Shown piece by piece: positions 46,408 through 57,192 of a stretch of DNA of 64,000 nucleotides. Both the position numbers and the translations under genes were made by a program. Origin of the DNA: Amorphophallus konjac. Its lineage: Eukaryota > Streptophyta > Magnoliopsida > Alismatales > Araceae. The notes beneath the pieces were generated by a model that did not search any database, was not told where the DNA came from, and saw nothing but the letters and a program-made list of their open reading frames with translations. The stretch spans positions 563,403,581-563,467,580 of the forward strand of contig CM040121.1 of the NCBI GenBank assembly GCA_022559845.1, written 5' to 3'. Numbering within the stretch: the first letter of the stretch is position 1; each line of letters opens with the position of its first letter.

Positions 46408-48232
46408 AGGACATGTGGTTGACTTCTCCAACTTTGTAACTTTGTCTTTGGAAGTCTTCTCTTTAACCTTCTATTGTTCTTATTGTCCTCCCCAAGTTGT
46501 AAACACGTAAACTATGCTTTCTTTGTTTATATAATACACCTAATTGCAGATCTGGAAAGATCGATTATCTTAGTTTATTTCAGGAAGATACAGACTGAAA
46601 AGACACTGACGAAACCAGTAGCACTGACACGTATTGGTACATGTAGAAAGAAGGGAGTATTCTAATACAGTATTATTTGACTTTATCTTTTTATAAACAA
46701 ATTCTTTCTGTAATCTGTCAGCCTTAGGAAAAAGAAGAAACCTCCAAAAAGGACTCTGCTATAAAGGAAGCGCTGAAAGGAAGATCTTCTTATCAGAAAT
46801 ACACAAAATCAAAGGAGCTATCAAAGGAAGATATGCTACTGTCTTTTCATGAGGAGAGAATGCCAATTTTCAAAGATAGAAAGTGTTCTCTGGTAGATAA
46901 CAACAAGCTCCAAGGAAGAAAATGAAGCTCTCTCTCTCTAACGATCACATGGATGTGTCTAACATCTACCAAATCGAGTCTAACGACTACCAGGATGTAT
47001 CTAACGGAAACAAGCATAAGAGAGCTATATATATGTGGAGTTATTGAACATCAGAGTGTTAGCTAGCGCTGCAAACTGAGCGAACACGCACACACCCATA
47101 CGAGCAAAGCCAAGTGAGCAACCCAACTTCCAGCACAAGCTTTCATTGCCAGCGTTGAGAGAAACAAGAAGCTCAATCCTTTCTCAACCAATCTACTATT
47201 GCGTGCTCAAGAGAAGAAGAAGAAGCAACTGCGACTTCCTGCTGCAATCTTCTTAGCTTCTTCTCAAAGCCTTTTGTGATTCTCTGATCTTTTCTTTGAA
47301 GGTTTTTTCTTTATAGTTCAAGATAGCCGTGCTTTCATTCTGACATTTTTATCTTGAACAATCTGTAATTCAACTGTACACAATCTACCTATCTAGAGGC
47401 AATAGCTGTGTAAATCCCACTTGTAAAGTGACGATCTTCTCCTTGAGGGGAGAAGCTCTTGCTCGAGGGCAAGAGGGATTAGCAAGAGGTCTGTATCCTG
47501 TGGTGACATGTAGAAGGTATGCATCATGTCTTATCAACAGGAGGTCGGTATCCTGGAGGTTTGGCTGTACTTAGAAATCAGCTAGGGTTCTAGTGAAAGA
47601 ACGCCCGTGATGTGGCAAAACACTTGATCAAAAATAGCTGGAGCTCTAGTGAGTGAGTGCCCGTGGTGTGACTGAACACCTGATAAAAAATAGGCAAGCG
47701 TAACTATTCCCGATTGGGGGAGTAGTGAAAATCCTAGTAGTTATTGGGGACTGAACGTGGGATTGACTGGAGGTCATGGCCGAACCAGTATAAATCCTTG
47801 TGTTCATTTGTGTGATTGTCATTGTATGACTGTTGTTTTGTTTACTGCACTTTTGTTTCACTCCACATCTGTTTAAGCGCTATAACTTTGTCACGCATCA
47901 TTTTAAAATGCTATATATCACGATCAAATATTTATTTATGTCCACAATACTACTATAGCATTTCTACTTCTGTTCACATTATTACTACAACACTCATATT
48001 TTCACTCATACCAATTTAAGGGTTGTTTTATCATAAATTATTTTTAATTACTCGTTCACGCCCCTCTCGGTCAACCATTTACTAGGCAACAAAAACTTCT
48101 TCACCAAGAGTAGCACCAAAAGGTATGACTCTAATCCTAATCTCCTTAGTCACACTTTATTTTTAAAGTAATCATGTCCTTAGCAACCTTACTACCCTTT
48201 CAAACTCAACCCCAATTACTGAACTGCCATTT

Positions 48233-49627
48233 ATGAATGCACAAAGACTAGGGGAAATTATGAATAGGGGTCGTGCCACTCCCTTTCCTGATATTTTGGA
48301 CGTCTTGGTACAAGAAGAAGAAGGAAAGGAACTCTATGAGGAGTGGACAAGGCACACATACAGATATGGCTATTTGGGGATACGAGGATTAAACCTTGTA
48401 AGGTTCATGTGCGTATATATTCACCTTGGGTCTATCTCCACAGAAAAAGCCACGAGCTTCTGGGAGCAGTCAAACAGATTGAGTGCAGAGGAATATTTGG
48501 GCCTAAATACTGACCTTGGGGGAGCCTTCACTGCATACAACGAAGAAAGGGCTCAAAATGATCAGGATCCAATTTCCCTCGTGGAATTTCTAGAAGAAAA
48601 AAGGCATGAGTCCAACAGAGGAATCATTCAAGAAATAAATGAAGAGTTTGAACAATTCAAAAAATACAACTCAAGCCTCTTGGAGAATGAGAGAACTAGT
48701 TATGCCAGATTCTTAGCATTACAGGCCAGTGGATCATTGCCACCTCTTGCTCACACTGAAACATCCAAAGTTCATCAGGAACAACTAACTAGTGACCAAG
48801 AACATCCAGCCTTAGACAATGCACAGATAAATCTAATTTTGGATAGAAGTCGATTCTCACCCCTTCTTAGAATTGCATATGTATTAGTTATTAATGCAGC
48901 GTAAAATATATGAAAATGGTGTAGGAGACACTTGAGGGACACATAATTGGGGAAGAAGAAAATATCCCTCAAGCAGTTCCTCGAAGAAATAGTGCAAGAA
49001 GGCACACTGTCATGGGCACATGCCATGAGATTCTGAGAGAAAATCCACACTTTCTCTGAAGAGCAGTATCTGGTGGCATTACTAAAGTAGTGCTCTGCAT
49101 ACATGAAGTACAACCGGGAAAGGGCCAAGAAGCATATGAATAAATAGTCCCGGATGCAATATCTTGATCAACTGCTGTTGAAGATTGAAGGGCAGCTCCA
49201 GAAAGAAGTGGACACTGAGTTTGCCAGCTATCAAGACTGCTGTGCTAATATCCTCCTGCACGACAAAGAGATCATCACATATGAGGAGTTCACTGCTATG
49301 TTGACTGAGCAAACTAAAGCTTCTAAAGACTTGGTTGCATTCCTGGAGGCTCATGCTAAAAAAGAAATAGAAGAACCTGAGTTCCTTCACATGAAACAGG
49401 TTGCCCCGACTGCTCCTAGAGATGATCCTTCTATTCCAATTGCTCGATGCGCTCAACTAAAAATATATTTCAAGAGTGTCACTGGCTTTAGAATTCATGA
49501 TAAGGGCCAAGAATGCTGCAAAGCAATAGACCAACTGAGAGCTAACAGGGAGAACTTCAAGCAGTTTGTTAGCTCATATAGAAGTCAAGCAGCAGAGATT
49601 GGAGAGATCTCGGTTGACACTATTTAG
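48233..49627 (+). pseudogene. Unrecognised helical, acidic protein in the LTR element, interrupted
   Basis: I do not recognise the family. The first open part (48233-48904, 223 residues) starts MNAQRLGEIMNRGRATPFPD. It is rich in Glu, Lys and Leu, predicted mostly helical, with no zinc finger, signal peptide or membrane segment. A frameshift near 48900 and stops at about 49035, 49090 and 49147 separate it from the second open part (49154-49627, 157 residues). Similar pieces recur: SAEEYLGLNTDLGGAFTAYN with ERA, later SEEQYLVALLK with YMKYNRERA. This suggests internal repeats of about 100-250 residues. Its place just before the polypurine tracts and 3' LTR is that of the third, env-like ORF of Sireviruses (inference). 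Confidence 0.45.
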
Positions 49628-49757
49628 AGAGCTACACACTTCACTGGACACCCCTGCCCTTTGTCTACTATCAAATTTGTTAGCAACTCTATCCTTCAGT
49701 TCTCCCAAAGCCTTCTCGACACTGAATATTATACTTCACAGTTGCAATTCTATATAT

Positions 49758-50082
49758 TGTTGGAATTTGGACATAGTCCCTGGGCAATAGTCCCGTATTG
49801 GTTAAATGAGTTGTGGTTCATGTGCTTATGACCCTGGACCTGTGTATCTCAACACCGCGGTTTTGTGGATTCAACATGATATCAGAGCAGGCTAAATGAC
49901 CCAACTCCTCTTGTCACCTCCACCCAATTAATGTCCACGGCCCATCTTGGCCGTGAGGGGGAGTGTTGGAATTTGGACATAGTCCCTGGGCAATAGTCCC
50001 GTATTAGTTAAATGAGTTGTGGTTCATGTGTTTATGACCCTGGACCTGTGTATCTCAACACCGCGGTTTTGTGGATTTAACA
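49758..50082 (+). mobile_element. TRIM retrotransposon, complete, second family
   Basis: LTRs of 119 bp at 49758-49876 and 49964-50082 start TGTTGGAATTTGGACATAGT and end TCAACA or TTAACA. The primer-binding site TGATATCAGAGCAGG follows the left LTR and is complementary to initiator tRNA-Met. The purine tract GAGGGGGAG precedes the right LTR. Target duplication TATAT (49753-49757 and 50083-50087). Total 325 bp, non-coding. The LTRs differ by only a few bases, so it is fairly young. Confidence 0.93.
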
Positions 50083-50376
50083 TATATTGTGTTCAACTTA
50101 ATTCCATTACGTTCTCATGTGAATTTTGTGCTTGTAGGGATGATAACTTTGTCACAAGATTGTTTGACTTAGGGGGAGATAATAAGGGTCGAGGAGTATA
50201 AATTTCTTTTGACTTCTGTCTTTTTGGCTTTCGACAAAAAGGGGAAGTATTAAATTCCTAAACATATTGAGAATACAATATTGAGAACATGGGGGAGTAT
50301 TAATATTGAGATACAAATTCACAATATTTTCAAACATTTTAAATTTATTTTGTCATAATCAAAAGGGGAGAGATTA

Positions 50377-52466
50377 TTGGAAAATTAATAATTTTTGAAC
50401 ATTAATTATTTCGATTTATGACAAAATAAATTGGAATCATTTAATCAGGAAGTATAGTTCACAAGTTTAACCCTTTTTAGATCTTCAAAATACTTAGCTT
50501 CAAAATATAAAAGAGATAGGTGAAAAGTGCCCATAATTGAAGTAGGCAAAAGTCTTGCTACTTCAGGAATACAAGCAAGATAGGCGAAAATCCCTTATAA
50601 CATAAGTAGGCGATATCTTGCTACCTTAGAGATATAAAGAAGATAGGCGGAAAATGTCTATAACTAAAGTAGGTGAAACTCATACTACTTCATATATTGA
50701 ACGTAGACAGGTGGAAAGCATCTATAACTAAAGTAGGTAAAATTCTTACTACTTTAATAAACAGAACTATCATAGGCAGAAAGCCTCTATGACTAAAGTA
50801 GTCGGAATCCTACTACATAACTACAGTAGATGGTATTGCGCCCATCCAAAGAAAACGACAAAATTCTCTGAACACATTGAAAAGCGCACTATCCTTTTAC
50901 AAAAGAGACATGCGATTCTCTCCTACGTGAGCTAAAAGACAAACATGTATCTCTCACTCTCTCACTATCAGAATTGATTTAATTAAGACAAGTGTACTCT
51001 TATGATCAAAAAATAATTATTTAATCATCAAAAGTACTCATTCTATAATATTCGTCTGAAGCACGCACGTCAAATATTATAAGGACCACAATTCATGCAT
51101 GAAAGAAGATAGACGATTCTCTTATCACTTACATACACCTCAGGGAGATACGTGGAAAGTATGTATGACTATTTGACGAGTCCTTGGCTTGCATTTATTG
51201 CTTCGTATCTGTTGGGATACTTTTACAGTAAGACGTATCAACGTATGTATATTTCACGTCTGCATTAATTACTCAATATATGTTGAGATCTTGTGTATTA
51301 CTGAGACATATTATAATGTTTTTACATCGTATTCCAAAGCATATTGTCTCTTCGAATGAAGTGTGAAGTGTGTATTACTTTTGTTTATTTTTCACACGCC
51401 ACTTCAAATTTCAAATTTTCCCACTTTATCTCAAGTCATATTTATAAGTTTGCATGGCAGAAATATTTCTAGTATTCCTGCATGTCATATGTTTCGGGAA
51501 AGATAGAGACATACAGGCACAAAATAGGAAAAGATACAAACGGATGTATCTCTTCAACAGAAGATTTGCTCTACCTATTACTTGGACAAAGACGAGAGCA
51601 TGAAAGCTACATACTAGACAAAGACCTAACGATCTACCCTGGAAGCCTCAAGGTCCAAGAGTTAGGCAAATCTCAGCAACATTGCAAGTTGAGAATCCGA
51701 CCGTTGAGGGCTGCTGTATCTAACGAACACAAAGTCCTCAGTCTATAAATATCTAGAGATTGTAACAAAACAAGGCATACAACATACACAATCAAACACA
51801 CGAGGACCCATCCTTTGTAATCAAAACGATCCCAACATTATGCTTCATCTCATTCACGCCAAGGCAAGAATTTATTGCAGTAACAACTTCATCTACGAAG
51901 TCCTCATCCCATGAAACATTTAAGAGGAGGAAGCGTTCTTCAACGACATTCCTAGTGCCTCCTCAGTTTGTCTATCAGTTCTTTTATTTCTCGTTGTATT
52001 TCTTAGTTTACTATTAGCTCATGTGAGAGCAGTAGAGTGGAGTTTTGATACTGTCTTACTAATAGTGGGAGTTAGAGCATTTGTTGCTCTAAGGGATACC
52101 TGCACTATGTGTGCAAGGTTGGTTTACTCACGCCATGAATGTCAGTTGGATATCTGGTTCTTGAAAAACCATTGGAAAGATTCGTTAAGACTTGTGAAGA
52201 TCAACTAGGAAATTGGCCTTGAAGAAATAACAAGTGTAACATTGGAATAAGTTAGTGAAACCCCAAACTTGTTGCAGGGGACTGGACGTAGAGAAGTCAA
52301 GAGGACTGACTGAACCAGTATAAATCTTGGTGTCTCTGTGGTTCACTTGATCTTACGTGATTATTTTGCGTTGTGCTTACGAGTTTAGTTTTAATACGTG
52401 ATATTTTTTAAAGGCATACCTATTCACCTCTCTCTAGGGTGTGTCCGACTATTAATAAGAAAAAAG
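50377..52466 (+). repeat. Probable 3' LTR of the Sirevirus-like remnant
   Basis: Begins just after the tract AAAAGGGGAGAGATTATTGG and ends near GGGTGTGTCCGACTATTAATA. It includes the repeat array 50510-50880 and a TATA-like box at about 51744. It resembles the complement of the solo LTR at 42860-45756 in its end signature and repeat array. The exact ends are uncertain. Confidence 0.5.
50510..50880 (+). repeat. Degenerate ~55-bp tandem repeats
   Basis: About six units of the type GATAGGCGGAAA...CTATAACTAAAGTAGG, with drift between units. The array is the counterpart, in inverse orientation, of 44260-44820. Confidence 0.7.
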
Positions 52467-52719
52467 TTACAGAAATAGATAGGTGTCTTGTTGCACATGG
52501 CTCTCTCTCTCTCTGGTCATTTCATTGTTAAGTTTAACTATAGTTAGATAAAATACGATAGGCAAAATCGATCGCAGGAGTTTTTTCGGAGAAGATTTTG
52601 AAAGATTTTAACTAAATATGTGAATTCGGAGATTTTTTTTAATATTAACTTTTTTAGGGGCTAAATACTAAAACCCTTTCCATTCACACGTACACGTCCC
52701 TCAGTTATCCAGACGCACG
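52467..52719. other. Non-coding spacer
   Basis: Short CT-run at about 52502-52514. No gene. Confidence 0.4.
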
Positions 52720-52801
52720 GTGGAGCAGCTTCTCTCCCCTCCTCGTCCTCGCATTTTGTGGCCTCTGCAAGTGTGGGCGGTGACACCCCGCGGGCTAAGC
52801 A

Positions 52802-53040
52802 ATGATCTTTGCTTCATCCAACCGCTTCTTCCCGGGAGGAAGAAGTCCGAGAGGGACGCGATGGAGAGGGAGGACACTCGCTTCGGCAGCTCCTTCCATT
52901 CGGCTCTCCTGGAAAGGCAGGAAGCTCCCCGCTGCGGCTGGCCGCGGGGCCCTCTTCGCCAGATCAGCTCTCGTCACCAACCCGGACGATTTCGAGGTGG
53001 GGAGGTTCCTCGGGAGCTACGGGTTCATGAATGTGACCAG
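52802..53040 (+). CDS. Candidate first exon of an unrecognised gene
   Basis: A GC-rich island in AT-rich surroundings. From the ATG at 52802 the frame reads MIFASSNRFFPGGRSPRGTR, a basic, Ser/Ala-rich start like an organelle transit peptide. It ends with a conserved-looking stretch, VTNPDDFEVGRFLGSYGFMN. The exon could end at GTGACCAG/GTTTTG (53040/53041). I cannot name the family and see no certain second exon. 53160-53250 is a weak candidate because it ends CAAAGCCAG/GTATTT. The downstream part may have been separated by the Mutator-like element starting at 53908. It may also be a gene relic. Other frames in this island lack this pattern. Confidence 0.35.
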
Positions 53041-53907
53041 GTTTTGATTTGGCCACTTCATCCTGCTCTGGTCTACATTAGCACAAGTCTGGTTTTAATC
53101 AAAGAAAGCAAACAATTTTAACTTATCTCGGCAGAGAACACTTTATCTCTTGCATATTGCTCTGTTCAAGGCACTGCACCTCTGGGTTCTAACTTCTAAG
53201 TTGGGTGTTGCCCAAAGTTACTGTTTTAAGCTCTTGCAAAGCCAGGTATTTGTTAGTTGGTCAAAGATGTTTTGGGTACATTTGCTGGTACGGAAAAGGC
53301 AATGCCGTCCCCAATTCACCTGCAACTTCATACTTGGTCTTATCCATTAGATTTTTCATGCTTTTCACACAACGAAGGGGAAAAATAGAGAGAAAGTAAA
53401 ACAATCCTTCTGCACGAGCATGTGATCCATCTACGTATCGGGATCTTAACTGTTATGGAGGTGATGAAAGTGAATCCATACGGGAAAGAGAAACGGGAGG
53501 CAGGCAGCCATTAAAAACGGCGATCAATTCAGGCACGAAGTTTCAAGATTAATGGATGAAAACTCTCCAGAAGATACGTTGTGCATGAAGAATTAGGCAG
53601 AGCCTCCTAAACCAGACTTTTTATTTAGAAACATTGAGACCATTTTCACATTCCTACTAATGCTTCATGTGCTATGCATAATTCTTTTTTTTAAATTTTC
53701 ACTATTTGGAGAAGATCTCTTCTCTCTATAAAACGATTTTCAATATTTGGAGGAGATCTCATCTCTATAAAACTCCAAATCTAAATCCAATTGCACAATA
53801 TCATTTAGACTTAGTTTGCACTTGGAAGTTAGGGTTTTTTTTTTCAAAAATATCTTCCTTACAAGTTTATTTGTGGAATTGCCCCTCTTATTTTTATATT
53901 ATTTTTA
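53041..53907. other. Non-coding stretch before the Mutator-like element
   Basis: AT-rich, with a near-duplicate pair at about 53700-53775 (GGAGAAGATCTCTTCTC and GGAGGAGATCTCATCTC). No clear gene. Confidence 0.35.
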
Positions 53908-53987
53908 GGGTTTTTTGCATATTAGTCCCTACAAATATGACGAATTACTTTTTAGTCCCTACAATCTCTCTATTGTTTAAAAAGTCC
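53908..53987 (+). repeat. Left TIR of the MULE
   Basis: 80 bp, mirrored at 61230-61310. It begins GGGTTTTTTGCATATTAGTC and presumably contains the transposase-binding site and the promoter of the GRF-type gene. Confidence 0.9.
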
Positions 53988-54331
53988 TTAAAATCATGTA
54001 ACTCTTACAGAAAGGCCCGTGTAGTTCACCGACGTTAAAACAATTGGATATTCGATGGAATATTCCATCCTTCCGTTAAAAAAAGCTGAAAATCCTAAAC
54101 TACCCTTACTCATGACCCTTTCCCAGTGAAACCCTTCACCCCCGCAGACGCCCCACCGCCGTTGCAAGCTGCGGACTACCCCCACCGGCCGCCGCAGACG
54201 CCCCACCGCAAGGCCCCAGCCGCAGAAGCCCCACCGGTCGACGCTGACGGCCTACCGCCGACGGTCCACCGACCACCGCCGGCCCTTGCCATCACGCCCA
54301 ACACGACAAATCGACCCTTGTTATTCTCCCC

Positions 54332-54773
54332 ATGTCTGAAATGGTATGCTATTTTGATGGCTAGATTATTCTCCACATCTATGTTTACAGTGATAATAAC
54401 TTGTTCGTGTCGTATGCAGTCATCAAATGTTAGTGGAATGCAGTTGTCTCGAGGAGCTGTCGTCTCATCTCGTGTGCCGCCGATGGAATGCAACTGTAGA
54501 AGGGGTAATTGTCGGGTTTACGTCTCAAATCGTGAGAGGTCGAAAGGCAAGCGTTTCTATTGTTGTCCGTATGCAAATACTGACGGGGATTGCGGTTTCT
54601 TTGAGTGGGTTGATGATACTACCTATAATGTTGTGGATGTCAAATATCAACTGAAGGCGATGGAAGAATGCATGACAAAGAAATTAGAAAGGATAGAGTT
54701 GCAATTGAAAAACTTAAAATTACTGATGTATTGTGTCATATTTGTACTATTTGTCATTTGCCTATTCAAGTGA
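54332..54773 (+). CDS. GRF-zinc-finger protein with coiled coil and C-terminal membrane anchor, carried by the MULE
   Basis: Two exons. 54332-54343 codes M-S-E-M. A 76-bp intron (GTATGC...TATGCAG) follows, and 54420-54773 completes 121 residues. I prefer this model to the open frame starting with GTG at 54126, because that upstream part is proline-rich leader without a family match. Domains: a GRF-type zinc finger (CNCRRGNCRVYVSNRERSKG, then RFYCCPY, DGDC, GFFEWVDD; about 30-70), a short coiled coil (about 75-100), and a hydrophobic tail LLMYCVIFVLFVICLF (about 104-120), a likely tail anchor. Small plant proteins of this type (At4g04775-like, from memory) are of unknown function. The fold binds nucleic acid in other GRF proteins. 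It occupies the mudrB position of MuDR but is unrelated to it in sequence as far as I can see. Confidence 0.8.
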
Positions 54774-55279
54774 ACGTGTGTAAGAGAGACGTATGCAATG
54801 TAAGTCCTATATTGGACATGTAATCGTCTTTACTAGAATGTAATGCTACTTATTATCGTTAGTCTTATATGCCCCATGTGTATGCTTCACCAGCTCATTT
54901 CCAGACCAAATGCCTGCCAGTGCATGCTTCACCTGCTCATGCCCATGTTTCACAGACATGTGTGAAGAGTGAGGTGTCATCATCATCAGCATCTCTGGCC
55001 ATCATCATCCAAAACGAAATAAAGGCTTGTGGGAATGAACAACGTCATTAAAAGATGTTCAAAGTGACTGTGGTGGTTGGATGCAGGCAGATATTTGAGT
55101 TGGTTTGTCTGCTTGACAGATGTTTGAACATGTGCAATCTGTGTATTTATGTCCGTAGCCCAGTGCTGCATAGTGTTCAATAAATGATCGAAGTGAGCTG
55201 TGACTGTAGAGGGAATATCAGAGCTGGAGCCGGCTAGATGCTGGGAACTAAGCTGCGAGGAGATGTGAACTACTGCATC

Positions 55280-55594
55280 CTAGAACTGTGAATGTTGAAC
55301 AGAAAGCTCTTGAATTTGCTGTTGAAGTTCAGTGTTTTTCATCTGAGTGTCTGCACAGAATTCCTTAAGTTCATTCATAATAGGAAGCAGCTGTGCACTG
55401 ACATATACTAGTTGGGTATGAATAAGCTCTTGATTGGAGTTCAGCTTAAAATTTTCACTTTTCATGACAGTAAATTGCTCCTGCATATATTTCATCATAT
55501 GGGAATGAAGAGAATGATTGGAGCTTGTACCGGCTTGATCTGGTGCAGATGTTTGTGTATGGAACTCTGGAGGTGCATCTGACTCTCTGAACAT
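55280..55594 (-). pseudogene. Coiled-coil protein fragment
   Basis: 104-residue open part on the minus strand, rich in Gln, His and Ser. It contains a clear heptad-like stretch (NELKEFCADTQMKNTELQQQ) and no other known domain. Similar sequence continues in frame beyond the stop at 55277-55279 (DAVVHISSQLSS..., then HWATDINTQIAHVQTSVKQT). This is therefore a piece of a longer, interrupted protein, possibly from a retrotransposon. Confidence 0.35.
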
Positions 55595-56239
55595 CTGAGG
55601 AGGTGAAGAGGGTGGAGATGTTCCAAAAGGAACTATAGCTCCAATGTGTGTGTCTGGAGTAGCCTGAAGTTCGGTTGAGGGAACTGTTGGACCTTGTAAT
55701 GTCTCATAGCCTGGAAGATCTCTTACTAGGAACTGTTGGACCTTGTAATGACCTTAACTGAAGTCTATACACTGGACTTCACTTTACAAAGTCTAACTAA
55801 GTCTATACAATGCTTTGCATTCTTCAGAGACTGTACAGGGTTTAGACTTAAACTGATGACTTCGTTTCATCTGCCTGACAGGGACTAAAAAGGCCAGGTT
55901 GTTTGTTCACTGGAATGTTATTGTGCATTGATGATTGCAATAAACAAAGTGCATTTCTATGCATTCTTATTCTTGAGCATTCTGCATATTGATAGCAACA
56001 TGAATGATGATGTCTAGCATTGATGGCATTTGCTCTTTATATATGTGCATTGCATTCTGTCAGATATCATGTCTCTGCATATATCATGTATGGGTAGCAT
56101 AGTCTATACACTGGACTGTGTCATTGTGCATCATGCTAGTTTATACATTGGACTCTCGTTCAAGTCTATACACTGGCTTATTCTTCAAGTATGTACAGCC
56201 GTTAGCATTGATTTTCATGTCTAGACATTGCACTGTAGC

Positions 56240-56765
56240 ATCCATCGTCTTCGTGTTGTTTTAGTGTCTATGTCTTCGTGTTGTGTTTACGTCTTCGTGT
56301 TGTTTTTGTTGATCGTCTTCGTGCTGTTTCTATACTCAACGTCTTCGTGTTGTTTTTGTTTGATTGTCTTCGTGTTGTTTACTGTAGCAGCTCGATTTGT
56401 TCTGATGAACTTCGAGTCGTTTCCCAGTGAACCCCGTGTCGTTTCACCTCGTGCTGTTCTCACTGACTTCGTGTCGTTTTCCCTCGTGTCTTCGTGTCAA
56501 TTACTGTAGTTCCTCGAGTTATTTTTCTGCTTCCACCGTTTCATCACGTGTTGTTGAAGACGTGTCTATCTCATGTCTTCGTGTCGTGTTTCCTACACCT
56601 CGTGTCTTTGTCGCTTTGTGACCACACTTCGTGTTGGTTTCTGTTTTGTCTTCGTATGTATCTCGTGTCGTTCTTCTTTTTACCTCGTGTTGTTTTCATC
56701 TTCTTCGTGTCGTTCTCCTTGTAGTGTTATCTCTGTTACAGTGTGTATCTCGTGTCGTTCTCAGT
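56240..56765 (+). repeat. CTTCGTGT-type minisatellite
   Basis: A pyrimidine-rich tract in which CTTCGTGT(T/C)GTTTT or CTCGTGTCGTT recurs at short, uneven spacing, more than fifteen times. The open frames here (for example 56228-56509) are by-products of the repeat. Confidence 0.8.
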
Positions 56766-57192
56766 GCATCTAGAATTGCTACTACATACTTCGTGCAGCT
56801 TTAGTTATTGTGGCCCTCAGTTTTAATGGTTTTCATCTCACTGTATGCTTGTTTTGTCTGCTAACTGGTCGAACAGTATAGTTGATTAGCTTTCAGATTT
56901 GGTAAATCTGTCTAGTTAGCATCATAGTTCTATAGTGGGCAAAATTTTTATAGGCCATATTCATTCACCCCCCCCTCTGAATACTAGCACCGAACCCAAC
57001 ATGTATCAGTTATATCAAAACTTCACAATCCATAAGAGTTTACATTGAGGACAACAACACATAAAACGGATATGAAATATTGTTCTTCAATATCATTCTT
57101 CACATCCGGTCGGCAACAACATTCTTCACATCAGCCAATGTCCTGTAGGTGTGACAAAGAGAGGGTGTTAACTATTAGAAATAACATAATCT

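Larger units (their letters stand above)
42480..46540 (+). mobile_element. 5'-truncated LINE 3' part, interrupted by a solo LTR
   Basis: The left piece (about 42580-42850) reads the zf-RVT domain of plant LINEs: DRPISQRFSLYTWQ, LPTLDNLNKKGL, RCDLCQ and DGHLFFACTY, in shifting frames with stops. After the insertion (42860-45756) the reading resumes at about 45760 with LRSIK-WWIWKERCAKIFEGKR-like sequence and ends near 45995. It is followed by a 3' tail that contains a tandem duplication (46097-46407). The 3' end is near 46540. Non-functional. Confidence 0.7.
46541..52466 (+). mobile_element. Degraded LTR retrotransposon, Sirevirus-like, lacking gag-pol
   Basis: Two LTR-like regions enclose a short interior. 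The left (about 46600-48090) has a TATA-like CTATATATATGTGGAG (47025-47040) and ends TTCACGCCCCTCTCGG...GGCAACA. The right (about 50377-52466) has CTATAAATATCTAGAG (about 51744) and ends TTCACCTCTCTCTAGGGTG. Before it are three purine tracts (AAAAAGGGGAAG, GGGGGAG, AAAAGGGGAGAGAT). Multiple polypurine tracts are known for Sireviruses. The interior codes an unrecognised helical protein and no gag, protease, integrase or RT. A TRIM is nested at 49758-50082. The outer limits and target duplication are not resolved. Confidence 0.5.
54774..57192. mobile_element. Insertion or filler between the two MULE genes, with LTR-like right end
   Basis: After the GRF-type gene the sequence contains a broken coiled-coil frame on minus (55000-55740), an exact 21-bp repeat (GAACTGTTGGACCTTGTAAT at about 55680 and 55732), GTCTATACACTGGAC repeats, a CTTCGTGT array (56240-56765) and, at 56963-57000, TTCACCCCCCCCTCTGAATA...CCCAACA. 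The last resembles the 3' end of Sirevirus-type LTRs. A start with TGTTGGACC at about 55736 would make an LTR of about 1.27 kb. No target duplication was found, so the limits are uncertain. Confidence 0.4.

Noticed and set aside
46091..46510. A 139-residue membrane-like protein
   Set aside because: The frame is created by a 155-bp tandem duplication in a LINE 3' tail; the apparent hydrophobic repeats follow from the T-rich DNA.
54126..54773. A single 215-residue frame for the GRF-type protein
   Set aside because: It opens with GTG and a proline-rich leader without family character. A short exon at 54332 plus a GT-AG intron gives a better product.
56228..56773. Hydrophobic open frames that look like membrane proteins
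   Set aside because: They are translations of the CTTCGTGT minisatellite.
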